A stretch of 64,000 nucleotides of DNA from Shewanella marinintestina (GTDB lineage: Bacteria; Pseudomonadota; Gammaproteobacteria; Enterobacterales; Shewanellaceae), in the NCBI RefSeq assembly GCF_023283845.1, contig NZ_JAKILC010000007.1, forward strand, positions 186,001-250,000, in the 5' to 3' direction. Below the pieces are notes generated by a model that saw only the letters and a program-made list of their open reading frames with translations, searched no databases and was not told where the DNA came from. The position numbers were made by a program, and so were the translations under genes. How positions within the stretch are numbered: the stretch's first letter is position 1; every line of letters starts with the position of its first letter. Shown here piece by piece: positions 55,247 through 63,991 of this stretch.

Positions 55247-55803
55247 TGAAGTACCCTTTAGCTAGTGTGTTGATTGTTGGTGATTGATGCTTATATAAAA
55301 TCAAACAGGCGTTTAGATTAGTGCGATTCTAGCAGAAAGGTCAATGGGCGAAGTTGAAATAAATTGTTTCCTGCTAATTGTATTGAATCGATGGGTATCA
55401 GTTTGTAAGGATTAGACTTTTTGCTCTAAATGTGAAGAGGGGGAGGTTCTAGGAAAGGTAAAGAAAGGTTCTAGGTGCTAGGAAAAGATTAAAGCAAAGA
55501 CGGTTAAAATAGAGACGGTTCAATCAAAGACGATAAAAGCTAAGGCGATTTTAGAATAGTCGAACATGACTACGTCACTACAGAACGCTTCGCTTACAGG
55601 ACGAGCAAAGTCTAAGGCTCTAGGAAATGCAAAGATAGGTTCTAGGTACAAAGAAAGGTCCTAGAAAAAGATTAAGCAAAGAGGAAAGGTCGGAAAAGCA
55701 AAGAAACGCTAAAGGTAGTGATTTTTGCTTTTCCTAGTAGGGCGCAGGCCGTTCTCGCGGCGAAGCGCCCTAGGACCTAGATTCTATAACCTTTATCCTG
55801 AAC
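55247..55803. other. 557-bp noncoding region with dispersed purine-rich repeats
   Basis: Two related segments, about 55448-55500 and 55619-55684, share TCTAGGAAA, AGGTTCTAGGT and AGAAAAAGATTAAGCAAAGA-like strings. A third element has TAGGGCGC (55738-55745) paired with GCGCCCTA (55765-55772) around GGCCGTTCTCGCGGCGAA, flanked by CCTAG motifs. The sequence has strand purine bias, no credible frame, and looks like decayed intergenic repeat elements next to the ccoG 3' end. Confidence 0.7.
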
Positions 55804-57216
55804 TTAAATAGGTGCAAAGAAACTCGACTCTTGTGAGGCTTGGCCATAGTTGTGCTGCTCCGCCACGGTAAAGGTAATTTCATTGCGGCCACTTGGTAAT
55901 TGTTCAGGCTCTGCAACCACTGTAATTGGGTAATCAAGTTGCTCTCCGGGCTTAATTTTCAAATTTACATCACCCATTACTCTATAGCCATTATTACCAG
56001 ACACGTATATGCGATAAAGTCTTGCTTGCTGGGTTTTATTGCGGATCTTAAGGGTGAAGCTGTTTTCAATTTTATCGTCTAAAGTTTCGCGGTACAGGGT
56101 TTGTCGGTCGCGTAGTACATTGAGCTCAATGTTATTGCGATTATAAATATCGACAGCAATGACAGTGATCATGATTAGCGCTGCAACCCCGTAGCCTATG
56201 AATTTATATGATTCATAAAAGGGCTCCGCTTTGCCGGCTAGCGTGTTTTCACTGGTATAGCTGATAAGGTTCTGTTGATAGCCAAATTTTTCCATGGTTT
56301 GATTACAGGCATCAACACAAGCGCCGCAGTTAATACACTCATATTGCAGGCCATTTCGAATATCTATGCCTGTCGGGCACACATCGACACAGAGATTACA
56401 ATCAACACAGTCACCTAATGAACTAGCTTCATTGCGCTTACGTGGACCTCGGCTCTCACCACGAGTGGCATCATAAGTTACGGTTTTGGTATTGGCGTCA
56501 AACATTACCGATTGAAAGCGTGAATAAGGGCAGCAATGTAAGCACATTTGCTCGCGCATCCAGCCTGCGTTTAAGTAGGTGCATATGGCAAAGAACCAAA
56601 CCCATATAGTTACCCAAAAGCTTGCACCAAAGCTGAAAATGTCGACATAGAGCTCTCGAGCAGGCACGAAATAAGCAATAAAGCCGCAACCAGTTAGCAA
56701 GGCTACTGCGCCCCAGGCACTGTGTTTTAAAGCGCGCTTCTTGAGTTTGTCTGTGCTCCAAGGTGCTTTATCTAGGGCGTAACGTTTATTACGGTTTCCT
56801 TCGATGCGAGTTTCTATCCACACATAAATAAAGGTCCATGCGGTTTGTGGGCAAAGGTAGCCGCACCAAATTCGCCCCCAGAACACGGTGATAAAAAACA
56901 GTAAAAATGCCGCAGCAATAAACACCCAAGCCAAAATCGTAAAATCTTGCGGCCATAATGTGGTGCCAAAAAAGATAAACTGCTGCTGGCTCAGATCAAA
57001 TAATATCGCCTGACGACCATCGTAGGAGATAAACGGTAGCAGAAAAAAGAGCGCTACTAGCAAACTGTTCATGCCAGTTCTTAGCTGTTGAAACTGACCT
57101 TTTTGCTCACGGATATGGATCTTTCGGTTAGCTGGCTGACTCGGTATTACAGTTACGGGGATCCGTTGCGCTTGAGCTGGACTCTCTATCGTGTTGTTCA
57201 CGTTATTTTTTTGCAT
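55804..57216 (-). CDS. ccoG: Cytochrome c oxidase accessory protein CcoG (FixG/RdxA)
   Basis: A 470-residue polyferredoxin. Five or so helices, the conserved WGRIWCGYLCPQTAWTFIYVWIE, two 4Fe-4S motifs (CVDCNLCVDVCPTG and CINCGACVDACN) and a C-terminal Ig-like periplasmic domain. CcoG reduces Cu(II) for cbb3 oxidase assembly. It stands apart from ccoNOPQ, which is not in this window. A sigma-54 promoter and paired CGATATATCG sites precede it, with a PAS-type sigma-54 activator immediately upstream, unlike the usual FNR control of fix/cco genes. Confidence 0.93.
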   Translation of the reverse strand: MQKNNVNNTIESPAQAQRIPVTVIPSQPANRKIHIREQKGQFQQLRTGMNSLLVALFFLLPFISYDGRQAILFDLSQQQFIFFGTTLWPQDFTILAWVFIAAAFLLFFITVFWGRIWCGYLCPQTAWTFIYVWIETRIEGNRNKRYALDKAPWSTDKLKKRALKHSAWGAVALLTGCGFIAYFVPARELYVDIFSFGASFWVTIWVWFFAICTYLNAGWMREQMCLHCCPYSRFQSVMFDANTKTVTYDATRGESRGPRKRNEASSLGDCVDCNLCVDVCPTGIDIRNGLQYECINCGACVDACNQTMEKFGYQQNLISYTSENTLAGKAEPFYESYKFIGYGVAALIMITVIAVDIYNRNNIELNVLRDRQTLYRETLDDKIENSFTLKIRNKTQQARLYRIYVSGNNGYRVMGDVNLKIKPGEQLDYPITVVAEPEQLPSGRNEITFTVAEQHNYGQASQESSFFAPI

Positions 57217-57291
57217 AAGGCTTCTCTACAGGACGCATTCTGTGTTCGCAGCACTTTTAGTGCAGCGTGGCAATATCGTTACTGACTGTAT

Positions 57292-57309
57292 TTGCAAGCC
57301 TTATACCAA
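57292..57309 (-). promoter_or_regulatory. Sigma-54 promoter of ccoG
   Basis: The minus strand reads TTGGTATAAGGCTTGCAA: GG and GC at the correct 10-bp separation (TGGTAT-N5-TTGC). It lies about 75 bp upstream of the ccoG ATG. Confidence 0.6.
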
Positions 57310-57373
57310 GTTTTTAGTGGTGTTAGTTATTGATTTTAAACAGTATTGTTTGTTATATGTTTTACGTGGATGG

Positions 57374-57402
57374 CGATATATCGTGTGTTGGCGATATATC
57401 GC
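57374..57402. promoter_or_regulatory. Paired CGATATATCG palindromes upstream of ccoG
   Basis: CGATATATCG at 57374-57383 and at 57392-57401 (extended GCGATATATCGC) are 18 bp apart and start 65 bp upstream of the sigma-54 promoter, the same geometry as the operators at 3470 and 7422. The neighbouring activator gene at 57449 is the likely binder. Confidence 0.6.
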
Positions 57403-57448
57403 GATCTTTGAAGCTAAGAATAGAAAGCGTGCTTGATTTAGTCAGATG

Positions 57449-58906
57449 CTAAATTGGCCGAACAATTGCCAGTTTATTCATACGTGAACGCAAAGTACTT
57501 GGCGGCAAACCAAGTACAGCAGCGGCACCACCACTTCCCGAGATCCGCCATTGGGTCTGCTTTAGAATATTAATGATATGCTGGCGTTCGACCTGTTGCA
57601 GTGTTTGATTGCTGGCAACAGTTTGTGGGTTATCAAGTGGTGCAGACATTGTGAGCTGGCTAAACTCCAATACTGGGCCATGGGCTAGGATCATCTCCCG
57701 CTCCAGCACATTTTGCAGCTCGCGAACGTTTCCTGGCCAGCTATTTTGCATTAGTTTTTGCATGCCTTTTTGGCTGACTTGGCTCACTTTTTTACCCAGT
57801 TTACGGTTTAAATCTTGGATTAAGTGACTGACTAACTCTGGAATATCGCTCAAGCGCTGCCTCAGTGGTGGCACCACAATTGGAAATACATTTAAGCGGT
57901 AATACAGATCCATACGAAACAGACCTTGCTCGACACGCTTAAGTAAATCGTGGTGAGTGGCTGTGATAAGACGAATATCAACTTTGATGGTTTGGCTGCT
58001 GCCTACACGTTCAAACTCTTGTTCTTGAATGACTCTAAGTAACTTAGATTGCGCCTCTAAACTCAGCTCAGCCACTTCATCTAAAAACAGCGTGCCTTGA
58101 TGGGCAAGCTCAAAACGACCCTTGCGGCGGCTGGTGGCACCGGTATATGCGCCTTTTTCATGGCCAAACAGCTCACTTTCTAATAGCGAACTTGAAAAGG
58201 CGGCACAGTTAACGCTGATGAGCGGTTTATCGGCACGATTACTTAATCTGTGGAGGTTACGAGCAACAAGCTCTTTGCCTGTGCCATTTTCACCACTAAT
58301 GAGTACAGTGCTCTCCGTGTTTGATACTAATTTAATCTGTTGAATGAGTTGATTAATTGGCTGGCTATTACCGGATATTTCTACATCACCAGTACGATCG
58401 GCAAGCTCAAGCTGTAAGTATTGATTTTCAAAAGACAGCTTTTCAGATAGCGCTTGCACTTGCTCAAGTGCTTGCCTTAATGAGCGTTCTGTTTGCTTTT
58501 GAATACTTATATCACGAAATATCGCGACTACACCCATCATCACCCCATCCTTGTATACTGGGGTCGATGTATAGTGCACAGGAAAGCTAGTGCCATCTTT
58601 ACGCCAAAATACTTCATGGCTGATCTCACGAGCTGTGCCGTCTAATAATGTGTTGTAAATTGGGCAATCATCTTTATGGTAGTGGCTGCCATCGCTATGG
58701 CTATGGTGATGACAATCATGAATATTTTTGCCAAGCAATTCTGCCGAAACCCAACCTGTCATTCGTTCAGCCGCAGGGTTAATAAAAACCGCATTTCCGT
58801 CAAGATCAAACCCATAAATCCCTTCGCTGACTGCGTTTAAGATCAGTTGGTTTTCTGGTAAAAAGTTGTCGTGGTTGGTTTTGTCTTTAAGGTTAATGGC
58901 AGACAT
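57449..58906 (-). CDS. Sigma-54-dependent activator with N-terminal PAS domain
   Basis: A 485-residue activator. The PAS domain (about 20-140) contains a striking His/Asp/Cys cluster HHHSHSDGSHYHKDDCPIY, which could bind metal or a redox ligand, although related HxxxDGxxYxxxxCPI segments occur in other PAS proteins. The AAA+ domain has GENGTGKE, GAYTGA (a functional variant of GAFTGA), LFLDEVAE and WPGNVREL; the Fis HTH is GGAAAVLGLPPSTLRSRMNKL. It is upstream of and parallel to ccoG, whose sigma-54 promoter it probably serves. Confidence 0.92.
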   Translation of the reverse strand: MSAINLKDKTNHDNFLPENQLILNAVSEGIYGFDLDGNAVFINPAAERMTGWVSAELLGKNIHDCHHHSHSDGSHYHKDDCPIYNTLLDGTAREISHEVFWRKDGTSFPVHYTSTPVYKDGVMMGVVAIFRDISIQKQTERSLRQALEQVQALSEKLSFENQYLQLELADRTGDVEISGNSQPINQLIQQIKLVSNTESTVLISGENGTGKELVARNLHRLSNRADKPLISVNCAAFSSSLLESELFGHEKGAYTGATSRRKGRFELAHQGTLFLDEVAELSLEAQSKLLRVIQEQEFERVGSSQTIKVDIRLITATHHDLLKRVEQGLFRMDLYYRLNVFPIVVPPLRQRLSDIPELVSHLIQDLNRKLGKKVSQVSQKGMQKLMQNSWPGNVRELQNVLEREMILAHGPVLEFSQLTMSAPLDNPQTVASNQTLQQVERQHIINILKQTQWRISGSGGAAAVLGLPPSTLRSRMNKLAIVRPI

Positions 58907-58963
58907 AAGCAGCCTAATAAAGAGGAGTTAATGTTCTGAGTATACGGAAAAATGGCGGGCAAA

Positions 58964-58999
58964 AAAATAAGGTCACGAAATAACGTGACCTTATTTTTA
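58964..58999 (-). terminator. Terminator after the thioredoxin-like gene
   Basis: AATAAGGTCACG-AAATAA-CGTGACCTTATT forms a 12-bp stem with T tracts on both strands, separating the thioredoxin gene from the PAS activator. Its CACGAAATA loop edge resembles the activator boxes, probably by chance. Confidence 0.85.
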
Positions 59000-59030
59000 A
59001 TCTCTAATATTGCTAATGTGTTAGCCAGAG

Positions 59031-59576
59031 CTAGCCTTTGGCTTTTTGTAGCCCTTGTAGGACAGATTCCATGGTGAGCTGGGTAGGTAATATGATGCCG
59101 TCGGGCGCCCCTGGGCCATAGACTTTATTATATGGTGTGCCGCCTCGCCCTTGAGTTCGCATATAGTCCTCAACAATGGCGTTAGGCTCAGTCCAATCGC
59201 CTAGCATTAAAATAATCTTGTCAGCCGCTAAGGCATTAACGATTTTTTCTCTGTGGGTTACGCCGACTTTATTGGCATAACAGATATTGCACCAGTCCGC
59301 GGTGACATCGACAAATACGGTATAACCTTGATCCACAAGTGGCTCAATTTGACTCGGAGTTAAGGTTTGCCAATGCAGCTTTTTATATGCTTCATAGTCT
59401 TCGCCATAGTTAATAAAGGCAAATACACTGCCGACGCATATTGTCATAAACCCTAAAACCACAATTACCCCATTAGGGATGATTCTGCCTTTAATTTTGA
59501 GCCAGATAAGTGAAGCAATACTTAAGCAAAGTAGGCTGAAAAAAATGGCGATGCTGATTGAAATCGTATCCATCAA
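59031..59576 (-). CDS. Membrane-anchored thioredoxin-fold protein resembling the DsbD gamma domain
   Basis: A 181-residue protein: two membrane helices (about 5-27 and 36-58) then a periplasmic thioredoxin domain with VFVDVTADWCNICYANKVGV, GDWTEPNAIVEDYMRTQGRGGTPYNKVYGP and ILPTQLT, which follow the C-terminal domain of DsbD/ScsB including the CxxC pair (CNIC). The central electron-transporting membrane domain and the N-terminal alpha domain of DsbD are absent. It may be a stand-alone disulfide reductase for copper or cytochrome maturation, in keeping with ccoG nearby. Partner unknown. Confidence 0.85.
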   Translation of the reverse strand: MMDTISISIAIFFSLLCLSIASLIWLKIKGRIIPNGVIVVLGFMTICVGSVFAFINYGEDYEAYKKLHWQTLTPSQIEPLVDQGYTVFVDVTADWCNICYANKVGVTHREKIVNALAADKIILMLGDWTEPNAIVEDYMRTQGRGGTPYNKVYGPGAPDGIILPTQLTMESVLQGLQKAKG

Positions 59577-59858
59577 TACTCCAAAAAAATTATCTAAGGG
59601 CTACAGTGTTAGGCGCCTAAACAATAAAGCAGTAGCAATTGTAGCCAGCTTAATTAATGCACGCACTGTCCCAAGCTAACACTATTGTGCACCAGTTAAA
59701 TGAAAATAACCTGAGTAACTCTCGCCTAATGCATTGAATATTGCAGGTAAGGTGTCTGTTTATGGTCGTAATAAACCAAGTTGGTCAGTAAGGGGTTATT
59801 AATATATATTGTTGCCACTTAATTACTGGCCATAGGCTGGGTATTCACAAGGGATAAA

Positions 59859-60473
59859 ATGACTTTTAGTGCTTGGCTAGGTTTGCTAGCAATTTGTTGT
59901 TTAGGCGCAATGTCACCGGGACCGAGTTTAGCCATGGTGGTGAGACACACTCTTGGTGGTGGCCGCGGTAAGGGCATTATTTGTGCCTGGGCACATTCAA
60001 TCGGCATTGGCGTTTATGCCTTGCTAACCTTATTGGGTTTAGCGGTATTACTGAAACAAGCCCCAATGGTGTTTAACGGCATTGCTATTATTGGTGCACT
60101 TTATTTGGCTTATATGGGGGTACAGGCACTACGTTCTAAAGGCGGTATGTCAGATAAACTCGCAGCTGGTGAATCAACTGATGCATTAACCGCAGCGCGT
60201 GATGGTTTAGCTATTTCGCTATTTAATCCTAAGATCATGCTATTTTTCTTGGCGCTATTTAGCCAGTTCGTAATGGTGGCAGACAACATGACAGGTAAAG
60301 CATTGATTGTGCTGACGCCATTGGTCATTGATGGTTTGTGGTACACATTAATCGCGCTAATATTATCGCATTCAGCTGTGTTGCCAAAGCTTAGAGAGAA
60401 ATCTGCTTTAATCGATAAACTGTCGGGTGTGGTGCTGATATTGCTGGCAGTGCGGGTGATTGTGTCGCTTTAA
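59859..60473 (+). CDS. LysE/RhtB-family amino acid exporter
   Basis: A 204-residue protein with six hydrophobic segments and the family N-terminus LGAMSPGPSLAMVVRHTLGGGRGKGI, plus ALYLAYMGVQALRS and FNPKIMLFFLALFSQFV. Members export amino acids or homoserine lactones. The stop codon TAA at 60471 is the first triplet of a MITE-like element, so the original C-terminus may have been altered slightly. No regulator adjoins it. Confidence 0.9.
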   Translation: MTFSAWLGLLAICCLGAMSPGPSLAMVVRHTLGGGRGKGIICAWAHSIGIGVYALLTLLGLAVLLKQAPMVFNGIAIIGALYLAYMGVQALRSKGGMSDKLAAGESTDALTAARDGLAISLFNPKIMLFFLALFSQFVMVADNMTGKALIVLTPLVIDGLWYTLIALILSHSAVLPKLREKSALIDKLSGVVLILLAVRVIVSL

Positions 60474-60803
60474 TACCAATCAGTATAAAGATTTGGTCGC
60501 TCAGCGAGAATTTAGCGCTTCTGAGGCAAGGTCATTAAGTGCTCCTGCTTTAATGACATTCGCTGCATCCATGCAGCTCGCTGCGAGTGAAGAGCATAGT
60601 TGAACTAGGGTTAAGCTCACTCTTTTTTTGTAAAAAATCGCAGCATCAGAATCGCTAAAACTCGTCATTCTGGAGCGTTTTTGGCTGCCTACTTCTGCGT
60701 TGAACAGCCTCACAAGGGAATAACCATTCTTTCATCTATTCGCCTTGAACTAGTTGCCAAAAAACGCTCTGAGTAGATCAACTTCTTATACTGATTGGTA
60801 TAA
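60471..60803. mobile_element. MITE-like element with terminal inverted repeats
   Basis: The left end TAATACCAATCAGTATAAAG (60471-60490) and the right end CTTATACTGATTGGTATAA (60785-60803) are inverted copies with one mismatch. The 333-bp interior has no convincing gene and no transposase. Such ends are, from memory, common in Shewanella and Vibrio intergenic MITEs. I see no clear target duplication. Confidence 0.75.
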
Positions 60804-60824
60804 TGTGTGCCAATAGCAACACAT

Positions 60825-60855
60825 AAAAAAACGCCATCATTATGATGGCGTTTTT
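60825..60855. terminator. Terminator between MITE and DUF3144 gene
   Basis: AAAAACGCCATCA-TTA-TGATGGCGTTTTT, a perfect stem with A and T tracts; serves the DUF3144 gene on the minus strand and possibly the LysE gene. Confidence 0.88.
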
Positions 60856-60896
60856 ATTGGATCAGTAATTAACTCAAGTGAATTAGCGACAGATGC

Positions 60897-61223
60897 TTAT
60901 GAGTTAAATACTTGCACCGCATCATCTTTAGCTGCTTCAGGCTCAGGCTCGCGAGACTGCACAGGGTTTTTGATATGGTCTTCAAGGTTATCCGCAAGCA
61001 TGGCTTTGTATTCATCGGTAAACCATGCAAGAGCATTGTCTTTTTCTGCTGCTAGATCAGATGATTTTAAAGAAGCTTCAAATGCGTTGAAGCGAGCAGC
61101 TGCGAAACGCATAGCTGTGCCGACTTTACCGACATCTTGTTCTTTACCTGCTAGTTCGTTTGCCAATGCAATGAATTGATCGGCTAGTTCAAAAATGGTG
61201 GTTTCTTTTTTAGCTTCTGACAT
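60897..61223 (-). CDS. DUF3144 family protein
   Basis: A 108-residue soluble, mostly helical protein matching DUF3144: FELADQFIALANELAGKEQDVGKVGTAMRFAAARFNAFEAS and a YKAMLADNLEDHIKNP segment, ending in an acidic tail. The family is common in marine gammaproteobacteria without known function. It is monocistronic. Confidence 0.88.
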   Translation of the reverse strand: MSEAKKETTIFELADQFIALANELAGKEQDVGKVGTAMRFAAARFNAFEASLKSSDLAAEKDNALAWFTDEYKAMLADNLEDHIKNPVQSREPEPEAAKDDAVQVFNS

Positions 61224-61297
61224 CTTGCTTCTGCTCTTGTTTATCTAGGATAGTGTCTCGATTCTAACTTAAATGAGACATTAATGAATCATTGATA

Positions 61298-61831
61298 TTA
61301 ACTATTGGGATCTGAATCGGTAATAACGCTACCGTCACGAGAATCGTAATAGATAGACATGGTTTGCTCTGGTAAGTAGAAGTAGCGGCATTGGTCTGGG
61401 CCAATATAAGTGGCAAAGTATTCTGCACCATCAGTATTTGGAGAGCTGGTGACGACAGGGGGCTCTTGCATAATCGTGCGCCATACAGACATACAATCAG
61501 CAACGTTATTTAACCTTGGGCTCGATTCAAATGGTGGGTAGTTTTGCGCAGGAAAGCCCCATTGATTAATATCTAGCTGACCGTTACTGCCATCGCCAAA
61601 TACTTGCAAATTATCAACTGGGCCAGAGCCACCTTTAGACGCCCATTTTACATTTGCTAAAGTGATGCCACCTTTAAATGCAGCGCCAGTTGCCTCGACT
61701 GTTGCGATTTGAGCATCTTGCTTTAGATTGATAAATTTTGGCGTAGCCACAACTGCTAAGATCCCTAAGACGATGATCACCACGACCATCTCAATTAGGG
61801 TAAATCCCAAGCTTGCAGTTTTTGTAGGCAT
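61298..61831 (-). CDS. MSHA-like type IV pilin (second of tandem pair)
   Basis: A 177-residue prepilin: short leader MPTKTASLG, then FTLIEMVVVIIVLGILAVVATPKFINL. The globular domain has ADCMSVWRTIMQEPP and QCRYFYLP and ends DGSVITDSDPNS. It lies 65 bp after the next pilin gene in the same direction, and the two share their C-terminal motif and the NPxF..GWPAQ-like core, so they are duplicates. They may be minor pilins or alternative major pilins of an MSHA-like pilus. Confidence 0.9.
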   Translation of the reverse strand: MPTKTASLGFTLIEMVVVIIVLGILAVVATPKFINLKQDAQIATVEATGAAFKGGITLANVKWASKGGSGPVDNLQVFGDGSNGQLDINQWGFPAQNYPPFESSPRLNNVADCMSVWRTIMQEPPVVTSSPNTDGAEYFATYIGPDQCRYFYLPEQTMSIYYDSRDGSVITDSDPNS

Positions 61832-61896
61832 GAATAATTCCTTTATTCTTTCAATCTTAATTTTATCGCTAACGAGCGAGCGCTATAGATTCAATA

Positions 61897-62454
61897 TTAG
61901 CTGTTAGGATCCGAGTCCACCACAACGCTACCGTGATTAGAGTCGTAAGTTATCGATAAATTTGTATTATCTGAGTACTGATAGATACAGACTGCTGGCA
62001 CACGTCCATCATATAGAGCTTTATAATCGGTTTCATCAGAGGCATTTATATCTGATACCGTAGGCTCATCATTTTGCAGTACTATTTTCCATACTGAAAT
62101 ACAATCATCAACATTATCAAGCTGAGGTGAGGCTTCATTATCAGTATAAAAATGCTGAGCAGGCCAACCATTAGCATTAAAATCAACATGGGTATCATCA
62201 GTGTCGCCATATACTGGCAAGTTTTCAGCAGGACCACTCCCCACTTTTACAGCCCATACCGAGCGCGCTAAGTTAATGCCTGATTTAAAAGCTCCACCAG
62301 TGTTTTTAACTTGTGCAACTTGTGCATCTTCAGATAGGTTGAGAAATTTAGGTGCAGCAACAGCCGCCAAAATGCCCAAAATAATGATCACCACAACCAG
62401 TTCAATAAGCGTAAAACCTAACTGTTGTTTTGTTAATGGACCTAAACCTTGCAT
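61897..62454 (-). CDS. MSHA-like type IV pilin (first of tandem pair)
   Basis: A 185-residue prepilin from the ATG at 62454: leader MQGLGPLTKQQLG, then FTLIELVVVIIILGILAAVAAPKFLNL. The frame opens 20 codons earlier at 62514, but a 33-residue leader would be abnormal for this prepilin class. The middle has DDCISVWKIVLQNDEP, a single cysteine pair with VCIYQYS, and the end is HGSVVVDSDPNS, nearly the same as in its neighbour. Ribosome site is weak. Confidence 0.87.
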   Translation of the reverse strand: MQGLGPLTKQQLGFTLIELVVVIIILGILAAVAAPKFLNLSEDAQVAQVKNTGGAFKSGINLARSVWAVKVGSGPAENLPVYGDTDDTHVDFNANGWPAQHFYTDNEASPQLDNVDDCISVWKIVLQNDEPTVSDINASDETDYKALYDGRVPAVCIYQYSDNTNLSITYDSNHGSVVVDSDPNS

Positions 62455-62703
62455 TATAAAATCATCAATTCGTAATAAGGTGGCTATATTAACACTGACA
62501 AGTTTTAATACCAATGATCAAAGGTTGGTTACTTGATTGCTTGTTGGGTATTAAAGTTTGCAGTTTGTTGTATTGGTTGGTGTTGTTTATGCGTTTATTC
62601 CGTCTGTTTGGTTGTCTGTTTTGCCGGCTAATTACAGGAAGGTGAGCTTGTTTACATGGTAAACTTGGCTTTCTTCAGCTTTACAGGTTTTATTTAGAGG
62701 TTA

Positions 62704-63375
62704 ATGATGGCAGTTAATAGTAGTTGGTCGACTTTTATTAAAGAGCAACAGCAGCAAGAATATTTTAAGTCCTTACAGCTATTTGTTGATGCAGAACGGG
62801 CATCGGGTAAAGTCATTTTTCCGCCTGAAAATGAAGTGTTTGCTGCTTTTGATGCTACGCCTCTTGATAAGGTGCGAGTAGTACTCATTGGCCAAGATCC
62901 TTACCATGGCCCCAACCAAGCTCATGGATTGTGTTTTTCGGTTAAACACGGCGTAAAAACGCCGCCCTCTTTGGTCAATATGTACAAAGAGTTGGCTACC
63001 GATATTGATGGCTTTATGGTTCCAGAACACGGCAACTTAAGCGCTTGGGCTGAGCAAGGAATATTAATGTTAAATACCGTATTAACGGTTGAGCAAGCCA
63101 AGGCGCATTCCCATGCTAAATCAGGTTGGGAAACTTTTACCGCCAACGCATTAACCCTGCTTAATCAGCAGCCCCAGCCGATTATTTTTGTGTTGTGGGG
63201 GGCTCATGCGATTAAAAAAGGTAAGGGGATTGATGCGCCGCAGCATGAGGTTCTTAGCGGGCCACATCCATCGCCATTATCAGCTTATCGTGGTTTTTTT
63301 GGTTGTCAGCATTTCTCTAAAGTTAATCAGCTTTTACAAGCTCGAGGTGAAGCCCCAATCAACTGGCAGGTATAA
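62704..63375 (+). CDS. ung: Uracil-DNA glycosylase
   Basis: A 223-residue family-1 UDG with the water-activating motif [14 protein letters not shown] (Asp about residue 64), the uracil-binding VLWGAHA and the minor-groove loop [10 protein letters not shown]. It removes uracil from DNA in base excision repair. Either of two adjacent ATGs (62704, 62707) follows GAGG. Its 3' end overlaps the convergent folate gene by 17 bp. Confidence 0.97.
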   Translation: MMAVNSSWSTFIKEQQQQEYFKSLQLFVDAERASGKVIFPPENEVFAAFDATPLDKVRVVLIGQDPYHGPNQAHGLCFSVKHGVKTPPSLVNMYKELATDIDGFMVPEHGNLSAWAEQGILMLNTVLTVEQAKAHSHAKSGWETFTANALTLLNQQPQPIIFVLWGAHAIKKGKGIDAPQHEVLSGPHPSPLSAYRGFFGCQHFSKVNQLLQARGEAPINWQV

Positions 63376-63991
63376 CTTTATCTGAATATTGATACACTGC
63401 ACTTGGAGTAATAATCATAGGTAACGGCACATCCCAATGCTGGCAGGGCAGGCTATCGACTTGCTGACAGTCGTGGGCATAACCTATCGGTAAAGGTTTA
63501 CCGATACTTTGCCAGTTAGCGAGGGTTCTGTCGTAGTAGCCACCGCCCATCCCCATGCGGTTACCGTGCTTGTCAAAGGCGACCAATGGTGTGATCACTA
63601 CATCTAGTTGATGAGTAAGCATCATCTGCGTGATATCTAACTTTGGTTCCCAAATACCTAAACTGTTTTGCTCTAATACACTATCAGCTTGATAGCGTAG
63701 GAAGAGTAAATTGCCCGCACTAAAGGGGTGTAATCGTGGCAGGTATACCGCAATATTATGCTGCCAAAGCATCTCTATTAATGGCTTGGTATCAAGCTCT
63801 CCATCATTGGTAAGATAAAGTGCTACACGGCGAGCGTTAAGTTTGAGTATGGTCGATAAAGAGGTATCTGTGGCCTGCTTTGAATCTGCAAATTGCTGCT
63901 CGGCCGACAAACTTTGGCGCGCGAGACGAATCGTGGCGCGGATCTGCTTGCGATTTGCAGGGGTAATACTGTTGTGCGTTTTTGCTGGCAT
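63359..63991 (-). CDS. 5-formyltetrahydrofolate cyclo-ligase
   Basis: A 210-residue YgfA/MTHFS protein: [16 protein letters not shown] at the start, [23 protein letters not shown], and the ATP/folate-binding [19 protein letters not shown]. It converts 5-formyl-THF to 5,10-methenyl-THF. In gammaproteobacteria the gene usually lies directly after the 6S RNA gene ssrS, which would be just outside this window on the right. The start at 63991 leaves only nine bases of upstream sequence visible. Confidence 0.95.
   Translation of the reverse strand: MPAKTHNSITPANRKQIRATIRLARQSLSAEQQFADSKQATDTSLSTILKLNARRVALYLTNDGELDTKPLIEMLWQHNIAVYLPRLHPFSAGNLLFLRYQADSVLEQNSLGIWEPKLDITQMMLTHQLDVVITPLVAFDKHGNRMGMGGGYYDRTLANWQSIGKPLPIGYAHDCQQVDSLPCQHWDVPLPMIITPSAVYQYSDKVIPAS

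Noticed and set aside
58513..58526. CACGAAATATCGCG, resembling the activator box, inside the PAS activator gene
   Set aside because: It is in conserved coding sequence of the PAS domain and no promoter lies nearby; probably chance.
60501..60713. 70-codon frame inside the MITE-like element
   Set aside because: No ribosome site, no similarity to transposase, and the element is of nonautonomous size.
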